64,000 bases of DNA from Arthrobacter globiformis (GCF_030815865.1 NZ_JAUSXI010000001.1:2108001-2172000); one strand, 5' to 3'; shown: positions 1 to 9,401, counted from the stretch's first letter. Program-made: numbers and translations. Notes: generated by a model from the letters alone, not told the origin.

Positions 1-2
1 TG

Positions 3-932
3 TCCGGCCAGCTGATGGGCATATTCGAGTCCATCACGGAGCTCGTTGAGCCGCTCAGTGTCGACGAGGCATTCCTTGACGTCGGAGGGGCCATCCGCAG
101 GCTTGGTCCGCCGAGTGAAATAGGGCAATTGATCCGGAGGAGGGTCGCCAGTGAACTAGGCATCACGGCGTCAGTGGGGATCGCCGCCAGCAAGTTTGTG
201 GCCAAGATCGCTTCCACCCGGTGCAAGCCGGATGGGCTGCTGCTCATCCGGCCGGAGCAGACCGTCCCCTATCTTCACAGCCTTCCGGTCAATGCCCTGT
301 GGGGTGTTGGAGGCAAGACGGCGGAAGTGTTGGCCCGCCTGGGAATCCGTACCGTGGCGGATGTCGCCGCGACGCCGGTCTCCTCGCTCAAGAAGGTGCT
401 GGGCGCCACCGGCGAACACGTCCACCGGCTCTCCTGGGGTATCGACAGCCGGACGGTCACTCCGGTGCGGGTAGAGAAGAGCATCGGAGCGGAGGAAACG
501 TTCGCCTCGGACACGGCGGACGATGCCCTGCTGCACCGGGAGCTGCTGCGACTGTCCCACCGCACTGCCGAGCGGCTGCGCTCTTCCGGGCTGGTGGCCC
601 GGACTGTGGCGCTCAAGCTGCGGTACGCAGATTTCTCCACGGTGACCCGAAGCCGCACGGTCCACGCGCCACTGGACAGCGCCCAGCTCATCTATGCCGT
701 GGCCATCCAGCTGCTGGAGTCACTGGGCAGCCGGCCCCTGACGGTCCGGCTGGTTGGTGTGCGTGCGGAGCAGCTGGAAGCGGCCGCGCAGACCTCCCTT
801 CAGCTGAGCCTGGACAGGCGCGATGACAACTGGAGGGCCGCTGAACAGGCACTGGACAAGGTGGCGGAGAAGTTCGGCAGCAAGTCGGTGCTTCCTGCCC
901 GGCTGCTTGAGCCGGGAAGCGGCAACCCCTGA
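3..932 (+). CDS. dinB: DNA polymerase IV (Y family), 5' end outside window
   Basis: Error-prone translesion polymerase. The open frame runs in from the left edge, so the gene is cut by the window; about 309 residues remain of a protein usually 350-420 long, and the N-terminal part of the palm is missing. Visible parts in order: the palm motif SVDEAFLDV with the acidic D-E pair, the ASVGIAASKFVAKIAS stretch, the thumb helix-hairpin-helix (LWGVGGKTAEVLARLGI), and the little-finger domain from about SIGAEETFASD. The ATG at 15 is internal to the conserved palm and is not the real start. No SOS box can be judged because the promoter lies outside. Confidence 0.93.
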   Translation, partial: SGQLMGIFESITELVEPLSVDEAFLDVGGAIRRLGPPSEIGQLIRRRVASELGITASVGIAASKFVAKIASTRCKPDGLLLIRPEQTVPYLHSLPVNALWGVGGKTAEVLARLGIRTVADVAATPVSSLKKVLGATGEHVHRLSWGIDSRTVTPVRVEKSIGAEETFASDTADDALLHRELLRLSHRTAERLRSSGLVARTVALKLRYADFSTVTRSRTVHAPLDSAQLIYAVAIQLLESLGSRPLTVRLVGVRAEQLEAAAQTSLQLSLDRRDDNWRAAEQALDKVAEKFGSKSVLPARLLEPGSGNP

Positions 933-1247
933 CGTGATTCCGGCGACACCCGCGGGGCGGGAAACCGTGTTCATGGCCGGAGATCAGTGTCAGGTCAAGG
1001 CCCGGACAGTGTTGCCGCCCGTGAACAGCGTCTTTCAGAACAGCGCCCAACAAACTATCCTTATAGATACAAAGATTTCGAACGTCTGGACATGTGTGGA
1101 TCACCTGACCCGCCGCGTCAGTATGCTTGAATCCCTGGATCCGCCGAGGTTGGCGGGCCGGGAACCTGGATGGCATGCCGGTCGTTGACGGGGCAGGAAC
1201 AACCGGTTCCGGCCTGTCTGGACGTTGGCCTACTTAAGGAGGTCGTG
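933..1247. other. Intergenic region dinB-DUF3040, no gene recognised
   Basis: A 315-base stretch without a credible gene; frames crossing it lack homology and start signals. It holds one AT-rich island at about 1050-1075 in otherwise GC-rich DNA, containing the small palindrome CTAT-CCTT-ATAG (1055-1066). A DnaA-box-like TGTGGATCA (one mismatch to TGTGGATAA) lies at 1095-1103. The region presumably holds the promoter of the DUF3040 gene, but no convincing -35/-10 pair was seen. Confidence 0.5.
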
Positions 1248-1619
1248 ATGCCGCTCTCGGAGCACGAACAGAAGCTGCTCGAGCAACTCGAGAGGCAACT
1301 GCATGAGGACGATCCCAAGTTTGCCAATTCCATGGGCTCGGATCCCGGCCGTAGCTGGTCCACCCGGCACATTGTGATTGGCGTACTGGCCACGCTGGCC
1401 GGGGTGCTGCTCCTCCTGGTGGGTGTCTCCCTCCAGAACATATTTGTAGGGGTCCTCGGGTTCGTCGTCATGGGTGCCGGAGTTTACTTTGCCACGATGC
1501 GCAGTGTTGCGGCCGGCAAAGCGAAGGCCGGCGGGCATGGCCGGAAGTCGAAGAGCAAGAGCTCTTTTATGAACAGCCTTGAGGAACGATGGGATGAAAG
1601 GCGCCGCGGGGAGTCCTGA
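1248..1619 (+). CDS. DUF3040 membrane protein
   Basis: A 123-residue protein of the actinobacterial DUF3040 family, function unknown. The start is the ATG at 1248, preceded by a strong ribosome-binding site AAGGAGG at 1236-1242; an upstream in-frame start at 1170 lacks one. The N-terminus (MPLSEHEQKLLEQLERQL) is the family's amphipathic acidic helix. Two hydrophobic segments follow (about residues 38-58 and 61-81), then a basic Ser/Lys tail. In other actinobacteria DUF3040 genes also lie just upstream of mraZ, so a link to envelope growth is an inference from position only. Confidence 0.85.
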   Translation: MPLSEHEQKLLEQLERQLHEDDPKFANSMGSDPGRSWSTRHIVIGVLATLAGVLLLLVGVSLQNIFVGVLGFVVMGAGVYFATMRSVAAGKAKAGGHGRKSKSKSSFMNSLEERWDERRRGES

Positions 1620-1626
1620 GCCCGCG

Positions 1627-1690
1627 CTCCACTTCCCACCACCTCCACTTCGCACCACCCTCCACTCGCACCACCCTCCACTCGCACCAC
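1627..1690. repeat. Tandem CTCCAC/CACCAC repeat, period 16-17 bp
   Basis: CTCCAC occurs at 1627, 1643, 1660 and 1676 (spacings 16, 17, 16) with CGCACCAC between copies; the last two copies of the unit are nearly identical. It follows immediately after the DUF3040 stop codon. On the minus strand the core reads GTGGAG, the same as the boxes at the mraZ promoter. Confidence 0.8.
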
Positions 1691-1725
1691 CGGGTCCATC
1701 CCCGGTTGGGCGCCAATAGTCCAGG

Positions 1726-1749
1726 AATGACCCGCTGCGGCGGGTCATT
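1726..1749 (+). terminator. Perfect 10-bp stem-loop after DUF3040 gene
   Basis: Arms AATGACCCGC (1726-1735) and GCGGGTCATT (1740-1749) with a TGCG tetraloop. There is no long T tract, which is common for actinobacterial terminators. It separates the DUF3040 gene from the dcw promoter. Confidence 0.6.
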
Positions 1750-1920
1750 CTGCTTTAACCCGCGAACTGGTGCCCGGAGCCCATGTTCCAGGGCTGATGC
1801 CGCCGGGGTCCGCCGCCGCGGGACCGACGCAATGTCCCTCCACTTTCCACCCCCGGCCAAAATTCCCGCCATTCCGCGGAAATATGTTTGTCCCAAGAGT
1901 GGAGAATTCCCCGCGTCGCG

Positions 1921-1952
1921 TTGACTGTGGGGAGAAGTGGAGTAAAGTGGAG
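1921..1952 (+). promoter_or_regulatory. mraZ/dcw promoter with three MraZ-box-like repeats
   Basis: A -35-like TTGACT (1921-1926) and a -10-like TAAAGT (1943-1948) are separated by 16 bp. Overlapping them are GTGGGG (1927-1932), GTGGAG (1937-1942) and GTGGAG (1947-1952), spaced exactly 10 bp. Known MraZ operators are short G-rich direct repeats at one-helical-turn spacing near the mraZ promoter (TGGGN in E. coli; AAAGTG-type in Mycoplasma). MraZ autoregulation here is therefore likely but inferred. Confidence 0.7.
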
Positions 1953-2016
1953 CGCGTAAGAGGGTAGTGGCAGCGCGGGGGTTGTTCAGCTTCTGACGGC
2001 AGACGGGCGGTGGGAC

Positions 2017-2445
2017 GTGTTCCTTGGGACACACTCGCCGCGTCTTGACGAAAAGGGCAGGATCATTCTTCCCGCCAAGTTCCGTGAGGAGCTTGCCGGC
2101 GGACTTGTTCTCACGCGAGGCCAGGAGCGCTGCATCTACGTCTTCAGCGAGCAGGAATTCGCGAGGGTACACGAGCAGATCCGGGAGGCTCCGATCTCCA
2201 ACAAGTCGGCTCGTGACTACATCCGGGTTTTTCTCTCTGGAGCCTCGGACGAGGTACCTGACAAGCAGGGGCGCGTGACCATACCTCCCGCGCTCCGGGA
2301 GTACGCAGGGCTCGGCAGGGAGCTGGCCGTTATTGGGGCCGGCACCCGCGCGGAGATCTGGGATGCCCAGGCCTGGAATGAGTACCTGGCGGAGAAGGAA
2401 ACCTCCTTCTCCGAAACTGACAACCCCATCGCCGGCATCCTCTAG
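2017..2445 (+). CDS. mraZ: Transcriptional regulator MraZ
   Basis: First gene of the dcw cluster; a DNA-binding protein with two SpoVT/AbrB-like (MraZ) half domains. The 142-residue length is typical. The paired motifs are visible: [16 protein letters not shown] near residue 10 and [18 protein letters not shown] near residue 86. The GTG start at 2017 gives the expected N-terminus ([15 protein letters not shown]). MraZ is known to repress its own operon by binding repeats upstream; candidate boxes lie at 1927-1952, about 65 bp before the start. The next gene begins 159 bp downstream. Confidence 0.95.
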   Translation: MFLGTHSPRLDEKGRIILPAKFREELAGGLVLTRGQERCIYVFSEQEFARVHEQIREAPISNKSARDYIRVFLSGASDEVPDKQGRVTIPPALREYAGLGRELAVIGAGTRAEIWDAQAWNEYLAEKETSFSETDNPIAGIL

Positions 2446-2604
2446 GCCGGCCCGAACCCGTATCCGTTTCTTGGACGAGATCTCCAGCCGCCCATCCCTG
2501 CCGACTACCTGGCTCACTTCCCCGGAGCCAGGCAGCCAAAGGGATAGGCGCGGATGGGGATCTGGCCCAAGAACCCCCCGAGGCGCTCAAGGAAGGACGA
2601 AGGC

Positions 2605-3603
2605 ATGACAGAACCCGACCAGCCGAAGCCTACGTCCGAACGCCATGTACCGGTCCTGAAGGACCGGTGCATCAATCTTTTGGCGCCCGGATTCGAGGCG
2701 GCACGCCTGCGCGGTGAGACTCCGGTGGCCATTGATGCCACGCTCGGCATGGGCGGGCACTCCGAAGCCATGCTCCAGCGCTTTCCTGACCTGCACCTCG
2801 TGGGCATCGACCGTGACGAAGAAGCCCTGGCGCTGGCCGGGGAGCGGCTCAAGCCCTTCGCGGCCCGCACGGACCTGGTCCACGCTGTTTACGACGAAAT
2901 CGCCGAGGTGCTTGAGGACCTCGGCATTCCCGAGGTCCACGGCATCCTGATGGACCTCGGGGTCTCGTCCCTGCAGCTCGACGAGCGTGAACGCGGTTTC
3001 GCCTATTCCTTTGACGCGCCCCTGGACATGCGGATGGACACCAGCCGCGGCCAGACGGCGGCTGACGTAGTTAACAACTACAGCGAAGAGGATCTGGTCA
3101 GGATCATCCGCAAGTGGGGTGAGGAAAAGTTCGCGGGGCGCATCGCCAACAGGATCGTTGCCGCCCGGGCAGCGAAGCCGTTCACCACCACGGGGGAACT
3201 CGTCGAGCAGATCAGGGCAGTGGTTCCGGCTGCCGCAGCGAAGTCCGGCGGACATCCGGCCAAGCGCACCTTCCAGGCGCTGCGCATCGAGGTCAACGAG
3301 GAACTCGAAGTCCTCGAGCGTGCCGTTCCGGCGGCGGTGGATGCCATCGCGCTTGGCGGCCGGATCGTCGTGATGTCCTACCACTCCCTGGAAGACAAGA
3401 TCGTCAAGGGCTTTTTCCAGGCCCGCTCCAAATCCTCAGCGCCGCTCGGCTTCCCGGTGGAGCTTGAAGAACACAAGGCCGAACTCAAAACCCTGACCAA
3501 AGGCACCGAGGTGCCCACCGCCGTCGAGATCGCAGAGAATTCGCGCGCAGCATCAGCCCGGCTGCGCGCAGTGGAACGCATCAGAGCCAGGAGAGCAAAA
3601 TGA
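2605..3603 (+). CDS. rsmH: 16S rRNA (cytosine-1402-N4)-methyltransferase RsmH
   Basis: SAM-dependent methyltransferase acting on C1402 of 16S rRNA in the decoding centre (formerly MraW). The start is taken as the ATG at 2605, after a GGAAGGACGAAGG purine run; a start at 2554 is in frame but has no better signal. The protein is 332 residues, normal for the family. SAM site: [15 protein letters not shown] (from about residue 43) and GIDRDEEAL. Family signatures include [19 protein letters not shown] and [13 protein letters not shown]. Its last bases overlap the ATG of ftsL (ATGA, 3600-3603), indicating translational coupling. Confidence 0.96.
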   Translation: MTEPDQPKPTSERHVPVLKDRCINLLAPGFEAARLRGETPVAIDATLGMGGHSEAMLQRFPDLHLVGIDRDEEALALAGERLKPFAARTDLVHAVYDEIAEVLEDLGIPEVHGILMDLGVSSLQLDERERGFAYSFDAPLDMRMDTSRGQTAADVVNNYSEEDLVRIIRKWGEEKFAGRIANRIVAARAAKPFTTTGELVEQIRAVVPAAAAKSGGHPAKRTFQALRIEVNEELEVLERAVPAAVDAIALGGRIVVMSYHSLEDKIVKGFFQARSKSSAPLGFPVELEEHKAELKTLTKGTEVPTAVEIAENSRAASARLRAVERIRARRAK

Positions 3604-4265
3604 GCACCGCAGCTGCCAGGAACCTCGCCCTTCCGTCCGGCCCGAGCGTCCATGACATAGAGGCCGGGCTTCCGGCTTCGGCCCGGAAGGCGCGCACCCC
3701 GCTGTCCCTGGTCCGGTCCGCACCGAGAAAGCGCCGCGCGCCCTTCGTTGTTCTCTGCTTCGGCATGCTGGCGTCCGCGCTGATCGCGGTACTGGTGCTC
3801 AACATCTCTGTTTCCACAGCGCAGTACCAGTTGGTCAAGCTTCGTGCCGAGCAGACGGCGCTCACCAAGCAGAATCAAGATCTGACACAGCAGGTGCAAA
3901 ACTTTGAGGCTCCCCAGAATCTGGCTGCCAAGGCCGCAGAATTGGGAATGGTTGCTTCCACCGGCAAGGGACAGATTGATCTTTCCACGCTGACCGTGAG
4001 CGGGGATGCCAAGCCGGCGGTCAAGGGAGACTCGGCAGGAGCGGTGATCGCTGCCCCTGCCGTCCCGGGTCAGCTGAATGTGGTCCCGCCCGCCAGCTCG
4101 GGCGAGCCGCTGGACAGCAGGGCGCCCGCTGCCGGTGAAACAGCAGCTGCCCAGCCGGAGGCGCCGGCTGCTGCGAAGCCGGCCGAGCCGGCGGCTGCGG
4201 CCAAGCCCGCGGCCCTGAACGGGGGCACCATTCCGGCGCCGGAGCAAAGGACGCCGGGGCAGTAG
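3600..4265 (+). CDS. ftsL: FtsL-type septum formation protein
   Basis: Small bitopic divisome protein. Layout of the 221 residues: a basic cytoplasmic N-terminus (1-47), one membrane span (about 48-70, [20 protein letters not shown]), a coiled coil (about 75-110) with the [11 protein letters not shown] motif typical of FtsL/DivIC, and a long Ala/Pro-rich external tail (about 130-221). It sits between rsmH and ftsI, the standard ftsL position, and overlaps rsmH by four bases. Sequence conservation in FtsL is low, so the name rests on topology and position. The long tail is unusual compared with about 100-residue FtsL of other phyla but is common in actinobacteria. Confidence 0.85.
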   Translation: MSTAAARNLALPSGPSVHDIEAGLPASARKARTPLSLVRSAPRKRRAPFVVLCFGMLASALIAVLVLNISVSTAQYQLVKLRAEQTALTKQNQDLTQQVQNFEAPQNLAAKAAELGMVASTGKGQIDLSTLTVSGDAKPAVKGDSAGAVIAAPAVPGQLNVVPPASSGEPLDSRAPAAGETAAAQPEAPAAAKPAEPAAAAKPAALNGGTIPAPEQRTPGQ

Positions 4266-4309
4266 GGCACGAACAGGCGGCTGGTAGCCCGCATGGCAAG
4301 CAGTAGGGG

Positions 4310-6118
4310 ATGAGCGTGGCGCAAGGCAAGAGCAAGGCAAGCAAGAAGAAGGCTGCTAACGCTACGAAGAGGCTCCGCCTCGGACTCAGCATCATGCTTG
4401 CACTGCTGGTGGTTGTCGGCGGAAAGCTCTTCCTGGTGCAGGGACTGGATGTCGGCGGCATGGCTGAAGCTGCCCTGGACAACCGGCTGCGCCCCACCGT
4501 GCTGCCGGCCGAGCGCGGCAGCATCCTGGACGCCAGCGGAACAGTGCTGGCGAACAGCGTGATCCGCTACAACATCACTGTTGACCAGTCTGTAAACACC
4601 AAGACCGAATCCTTCAAGCGCCTTGAAAAGGTAAACGGCAAGGACGAACTCGTCACCGTGTCCCGAGACCAGGGGATCGCCGAGCTTGCTGCCGTCCTTG
4701 GCATGGACGCCGAGGACGTCCGGAAATCCGTCACCGGAACCAGGACCTACTACATCGTGGCCAAGGACCTCCGGCCCGACGTCGAAAACCGGGTCTCGGA
4801 ACTGCAGATCCCGGGTATTTTCTCCGAGGGAACCAGCAAACGCGTCTACCCGAACGGCTCGGTGGCCGGCGGCATTGTGGGCTTCCTTGAGAACGGAACC
4901 ACCGGCCAGGCCGGCCTCGAACAGACCCAGGACGAAATCCTGCGCGGCACAGCGGGCAAGCGCGTGTTCGAAATCGGCGCCGACGGCCTCCGTATTCCTG
5001 TGGGCATCGACGAACTGACGCCCGCGCAGGACGGCAAGGACGTCAAACTCACGCTGAACTCCGACCTTCAGTACTTCGCCCAGCAGGCCATCCAAACCCA
5101 GGCGGACAAGCTCAGCGCCGAGTGGGGGGTCATCATCGTCTCGGACGTGAAGACCGGCAACATCATCGCGATGGCCGACACCAATACGCCCGACCCCAAC
5201 GACCCCGGCAAGGTGGCAGCCAAGGACCGTGGCGTCCGCTCCGTTACCGCCGCTTACGAGCCCGGGTCAGTGGAGAAGATGATCACCGCCGCCGCGGTCA
5301 TCGAAGAAGGCAAGGCCAAACCACTGGACACGTTCGTTATCCCGCCGTCCCTGGTGGTGGACGGCCAGCAATTCGACGATTCCTTTTCCCACGGGACCGA
5401 GAAGCGGACCCTGGCGGGCATCCTGGGCTGGTCCATGAACACGGGCACCGTGATGGCAGGCCAGCGCCTCAGCAAAGATCAGCGGCACGACTGGCTGCAG
5501 AAATTCGGAATCGGTGAGGCACCGGAGATCGGCCTGCCGGCCGAGGCGAAGGGCATCCTGACCCCGGCCGACCAGTGGGACGGCCGCCAGCAGTACACGG
5601 TGTTGTTCGGGCAGGGTGTCTCGCAGTCGACACTCCAGACGGTCCGCGCCTACCAGTCGATCGCCAATGACGGTGTGATGCTGCAGCCGCGGCTCATCGA
5701 CAGCTACATCGGCCCGGACGGAGCCGAGGAAAAGGTGGCGGCCAAGCCGTCCCGAAGGGTGGTCTCGGAGCAGACGGCGCAGCAGGTGAGGGACATCCTC
5801 GAAAGTGCCGTCACCGAGGGCCAGATCAAGGAGGCCGCGATCGACGGCTACCGGGTCGGGGCCAAGACCGGTACCTCGCAATCGCCCTGCGACGACGGGA
5901 CCGCAGGCTTCTGCGGGTACACCGCCTCGATGGTGGGGATGGCGCCGATGGACGATCCGCGGTTTATTGTGGAGGTGGTCCTGCAGCGTCCCAAGGGGTC
6001 TATTTACGGGATCACCAACGGGCCTGTGTTCCGCTCGGTCATGAGCCAGGCACTGCGGACGTACAACGTTCCGCCGTCCAAGGGCACGCCCGTCAGGCTG
6101 CCCCAGTTCGCTAAGTGA
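4310..6118 (+). CDS. ftsI: Septal penicillin-binding protein (class B transpeptidase)
   Basis: Cross-links septal peptidoglycan and works with FtsW. The 602 residues comprise: a basic N-terminus, one membrane anchor (about 23-44), the PBP dimerisation domain with RGSILDASGTVLA, and the transpeptidase domain. The three active-site motifs are visible: S320-V-E-K323 (EPGSVEK), S375-M-N377, and K519-T-G521 (GAKTGTSQ). The protein has only two cysteines, C527 and C535, both in the external loop immediately after KTG, so a disulfide is plausible. The ATG at 4310 follows AGTAGGGG. Confidence 0.95.
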   Translation: MSVAQGKSKASKKKAANATKRLRLGLSIMLALLVVVGGKLFLVQGLDVGGMAEAALDNRLRPTVLPAERGSILDASGTVLANSVIRYNITVDQSVNTKTESFKRLEKVNGKDELVTVSRDQGIAELAAVLGMDAEDVRKSVTGTRTYYIVAKDLRPDVENRVSELQIPGIFSEGTSKRVYPNGSVAGGIVGFLENGTTGQAGLEQTQDEILRGTAGKRVFEIGADGLRIPVGIDELTPAQDGKDVKLTLNSDLQYFAQQAIQTQADKLSAEWGVIIVSDVKTGNIIAMADTNTPDPNDPGKVAAKDRGVRSVTAAYEPGSVEKMITAAAVIEEGKAKPLDTFVIPPSLVVDGQQFDDSFSHGTEKRTLAGILGWSMNTGTVMAGQRLSKDQRHDWLQKFGIGEAPEIGLPAEAKGILTPADQWDGRQQYTVLFGQGVSQSTLQTVRAYQSIANDGVMLQPRLIDSYIGPDGAEEKVAAKPSRRVVSEQTAQQVRDILESAVTEGQIKEAAIDGYRVGAKTGTSQSPCDDGTAGFCGYTASMVGMAPMDDPRFIVEVVLQRPKGSIYGITNGPVFRSVMSQALRTYNVPPSKGTPVRLPQFAK

Positions 6119-6233
6119 CCAGTACGCCAAACAACGCAGTACGCCAAGTAACGCCCGCCAAGAAAGACCGCGGTACACCTGAACAAACAGTTCTGTCGTG
6201 TCCGTTGGTCCGCTAGCACCAACGGAGATTCAG

Positions 6234-7922
6234 TTGTCACAGCACCATGACCCCGGCACTGCCGACGCCCCGGAGGGGCAGGCATCCAAGAGCGGCTTCC
6301 GGCCCACCGCCGTCGCCGCCGTCGAACTGGGTGTCATCGGCCAGTCAGTGGGAGTTCCGGTGCCGCGAGCCTCTGAGTCCGTTCATATCACCGGCATCTC
6401 GCTCGACTCCCGGTCTGTGGAACGCGGAGACCTGTACGTTGCCCTGCCGGGGGCGGCGCGGCACGGTGCAGCTTTTGCCGCGACGGCGATCGAGTCAGGC
6501 GCGGCTGCGGTACTGACGGACGACGCCGGCGCGCGCCTTCTTGCCGTCGGCTCGGACCTCGCTGTGCCTGTACTTGTGGTGCCGGAGCCCCGCAGTGTGG
6601 TGGGCCGCCTGTCCAGGCTTATCTACCGGAGCCAGGACGCCGACCTCCGGGGCCCCTCGTTGTTCGGGGTGACCGGCACCAACGGAAAAACCACCACCAC
6701 GTACTTCATCAACGCCCTGCTGCAGGCGATGGGCAAGAAGACCGGACTCATCGGCACCATCGAGATCCTGGCCGGCGGGGACCCGATTCCCAGCCTCCTG
6801 ACCACCCCGGAATCCACCGATGTCCACGCCCTGCTTGCCCTCATGCGGGAACGCGGCCTCGACGCCGCATCCATGGAGGTCTCCTCGCACGCGGTGTCCT
6901 TCCGCCGCGTGGACGGCGTGGTCTTCGACGTGGTCGGATTCACCAACCTCACCCAGGACCACCTGGACCTGCACGGCACCATGGAGGAGTACTACCGGAC
7001 CAAAGCCGAGCTGTTCACCGCCGAACGCGCCCGTGCCGCCGTCGTGACGGTCGACGACGCGTGGGGACGCCGGCTTGCCGCAGAGACTGAGCTTCCGGTC
7101 ACCACGCTCGCGACCCTCCAGCCCGGCAGCGGGCTGGAAGCGGACCCGGCGGCCGCATCAACAGCCGCCGGCCGGACCGTGCCTGATTGGACCGTCACCG
7201 CCCCGAAGCCCCGCGGCCTCGGTACGGAATTCACCCTCCGCGGCCGGAACGGCACGGAACTCCGCGTGCACACCGGGCTGCCGGGGGCGTTCAATGTTTC
7301 CAACGCGGCGCTGGCCCTGACCATGGTGCTCGCCGGCGGGGCAGACCCCGCCGAAGTACAGGCAGCCCTCGATGCCCAGGATCCGTTCACCGTGGCAGTG
7401 CCCGGCCGCATGCAGCTGGTCTCCACCCGGCCGGCCGCCGTCGTCGACTTCGCGCACAACACTGATGCACTGGCACGCGCATTGGAGGCCGTCCGGTCCC
7501 CTGAGCCCGCGTCCAAGGTGATCGTGGTCTTCGGTGCCACGGGCCAGCGCGACCAGGGCAAACGCCCTTCCATGGGCGCAACCGCAGCCCGGCTCGCCGA
7601 CGTCGTGATCGTCAGCGATGACGACCCCCACGATGAGGACGCCGCGGCGATCCGCGCCGAGGTGCTGGTGGGTGCGACGGACGCCAAGGAAGCCGAGCAG
7701 CTCGACTGCAAAATCGTGGAAGTTTTCCCCCGCGATGCTGCCATCCGTGAGGCCGTCAACCTGGCGGCTCCGGAGGACACCATCCTGATTGCGGGGCGTG
7801 GGCACGAAGTGTGGCAGGAGGTCAAGGGAGAGAACCTTGCCCTCGACGACAGGGTGGAACTACGGAACGCCTTGACGGCACGAGGATTCACCGTTCTCCA
7901 AGACGACGGGATAGAGTCCTAG
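6234..7922 (+). CDS. murE: UDP-MurNAc-tripeptide synthetase MurE, probably L-lysine-adding
   Basis: Adds the third stem-peptide residue to UDP-MurNAc-L-Ala-D-Glu in the cytoplasm. The chosen start is the TTG at 6234, with GGAGA seven bases before it; an in-frame GTG at 6198 has no ribosome-binding site. The protein is 562 residues. Motifs: P-loop [41 protein letters not shown]. The substrate-selecting motif, DNPR in diaminopimelate ligases, here reads D-D-P-H (SDDDPHDED, about residues 461-469) and lacks the arginine that binds mDAP. That fits an L-Lys ligase, as expected for Arthrobacter A3-alpha peptidoglycan. Confidence 0.92.
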   Translation: MSQHHDPGTADAPEGQASKSGFRPTAVAAVELGVIGQSVGVPVPRASESVHITGISLDSRSVERGDLYVALPGAARHGAAFAATAIESGAAAVLTDDAGARLLAVGSDLAVPVLVVPEPRSVVGRLSRLIYRSQDADLRGPSLFGVTGTNGKTTTTYFINALLQAMGKKTGLIGTIEILAGGDPIPSLLTTPESTDVHALLALMRERGLDAASMEVSSHAVSFRRVDGVVFDVVGFTNLTQDHLDLHGTMEEYYRTKAELFTAERARAAVVTVDDAWGRRLAAETELPVTTLATLQPGSGLEADPAAASTAAGRTVPDWTVTAPKPRGLGTEFTLRGRNGTELRVHTGLPGAFNVSNAALALTMVLAGGADPAEVQAALDAQDPFTVAVPGRMQLVSTRPAAVVDFAHNTDALARALEAVRSPEPASKVIVVFGATGQRDQGKRPSMGATAARLADVVIVSDDDPHDEDAAAIRAEVLVGATDAKEAEQLDCKIVEVFPRDAAIREAVNLAAPEDTILIAGRGHEVWQEVKGENLALDDRVELRNALTARGFTVLQDDGIES

Positions 7923-7928
7923 ACCGAC

Positions 7929-9401
7929 ATGATTGAACTTACTGCGGCGGAAATCGCCGAAATCACCAACGGCCGGCTGCTCGCCGACCCCGCCGTCACC
8001 CCCGGATCCGTGGTGACCGACTCGCGGGAGGCCGTTGCCGGCTCCCTCTACGTCGCCAAACCGGGCGAAAGCGCAGACGGACACAGCTTCGTGGGTGCGG
8101 CCTTTGACCGCGGCGCGGTTCTGGCCCTCACCGAACGCGAAATCAAGGACGACGCCGGCCGGAACTATCCGTCCGTCGTCGTCGATGATGCGGTGCTCGC
8201 CATGGGCGCCCTCGCGGCAGAGGCGGTCCGGCGGATCAGGCAGCACCGCGAGTCGGCGGGCGAACAGCTGACCGTCATCGGCATCACCGGTTCGGCAGGC
8301 AAGACCACCACCAAGGACCTGCTCGCGGGAATCCTGTCGGCCGAGGCGCCTACCGTTGCACCCCGGGGTTCCTACAACGGCGAGGTCGGCGTGCCCCTCA
8401 CCGTGTTCCAGGCGGGCTTTGACACCCGGTTCCTGGTCATCGAGATGGGGGCCACCGGCATCGGACACATCCGCTACCTGGCCGACATGGTGCGGCCAGA
8501 GATTGGCGTAGTGCTTGGCGTGGGAACAGCCCACGCCGGGGAGTTCGGCGGCGTGGAAAACATTGCGGCCGCCAAAGGCGAACTCGCCGAGGCCGTACCC
8601 GCCGCAGGCACCGCCGTGCTGAACCTTGACGATCCCCGTGTTGCCGCCATGGCCGCCCGGACCCGCGGGATTGTTCTGGGCTTCTCCTCCCGGGATGCTG
8701 ATCCGGACGCTCCTGCTGTCCGGGCCGCCAACTTGGACACCAACGCCTCGGGTAACCCGGTGTTCGACCTCGAAGTGCCGGGGGAGCCCACGGTCCGGGT
8801 CACCAGCAAACTCATCGGCGAACACCACGTGGCGAACCTCCTCGCCGCCGCAGCGGCCGCGCACGCGGCCGGCGTACCGGCTGACAGGATCAGCGCATCG
8901 CTCAGCTCCCAGTCCGCGGCAAGCCGCTGGCGCATGGAGCGGACCGAACGGCCCGACGGCGTCACGGTGATCAATGACGCGTACAACGCCAACCCCGAAT
9001 CCATGCGTGCGGCCCTGCGCACGCTGGCCGACCTCGGCCGCGGCCGCCGCACCTGGGCCGTACTCGGGGCCATGCTGGAACTGGGCGACGATTCCATCCG
9101 CGAGCACACCGCCGTCGGCACGCAGGTGGTGCGGCTGAACATCTCCCGCCTCCTGGTGGTGGGCCGGGAAGCGCGTTCGCTGTACGTTTCCGCCGTACAG
9201 GAAGGGTCCTGGGGCGATGAATGCATCTTCGCCGAGACAGTTGACGAGGCCTACGAACTGCTCCAGGAGCAGCTCGAACCCGGCGACCTGGTGCTCTTCA
9301 AGTCCTCCAACAGCGTGGGACTGCGCCATTTGGGCGATCGGATAGCATTACCCCCACACGCCACCCCCACAAATGCCAATGAAGGGAGCGAGCTGCTGTG
9401 A
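7929..9401 (+). CDS. murF: UDP-MurNAc-tripeptide--D-Ala-D-Ala ligase MurF
   Basis: Adds D-Ala-D-Ala to complete the UDP-MurNAc-pentapeptide. 490 residues, of family length. The ATP site is [13 protein letters not shown]; other Mur ligase landmarks are [26 protein letters not shown] and the C-terminal [13 protein letters not shown]. The ATG lies six bases after the murE stop, and the stop overlaps the GTG start of mraY (GTGA, 9398-9401), so the three genes are translationally linked. Confidence 0.96.
   Translation: MIELTAAEIAEITNGRLLADPAVTPGSVVTDSREAVAGSLYVAKPGESADGHSFVGAAFDRGAVLALTEREIKDDAGRNYPSVVVDDAVLAMGALAAEAVRRIRQHRESAGEQLTVIGITGSAGKTTTKDLLAGILSAEAPTVAPRGSYNGEVGVPLTVFQAGFDTRFLVIEMGATGIGHIRYLADMVRPEIGVVLGVGTAHAGEFGGVENIAAAKGELAEAVPAAGTAVLNLDDPRVAAMAARTRGIVLGFSSRDADPDAPAVRAANLDTNASGNPVFDLEVPGEPTVRVTSKLIGEHHVANLLAAAAAAHAAGVPADRISASLSSQSAASRWRMERTERPDGVTVINDAYNANPESMRAALRTLADLGRGRRTWAVLGAMLELGDDSIREHTAVGTQVVRLNISRLLVVGREARSLYVSAVQEGSWGDECIFAETVDEAYELLQEQLEPGDLVLFKSSNSVGLRHLGDRIALPPHATPTNANEGSELL

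Larger units (their letters stand above)
1620..2016. promoter_or_regulatory. Repeat-rich control region before mraZ
   Basis: A 397-base non-coding region. It contains, in order: four CTCCAC units (1627, 1643, 1660, 1676), a terminator-like hairpin (1726-1749), another CTCCAC (1838), a GTGGAG (1899) and the mraZ promoter with three 10-bp-spaced GTGGRG units (1927, 1937, 1947). CTCCAC is the reverse complement of GTGGAG, so the same hexamer core recurs in both orientations across the region. Confidence 0.7.
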
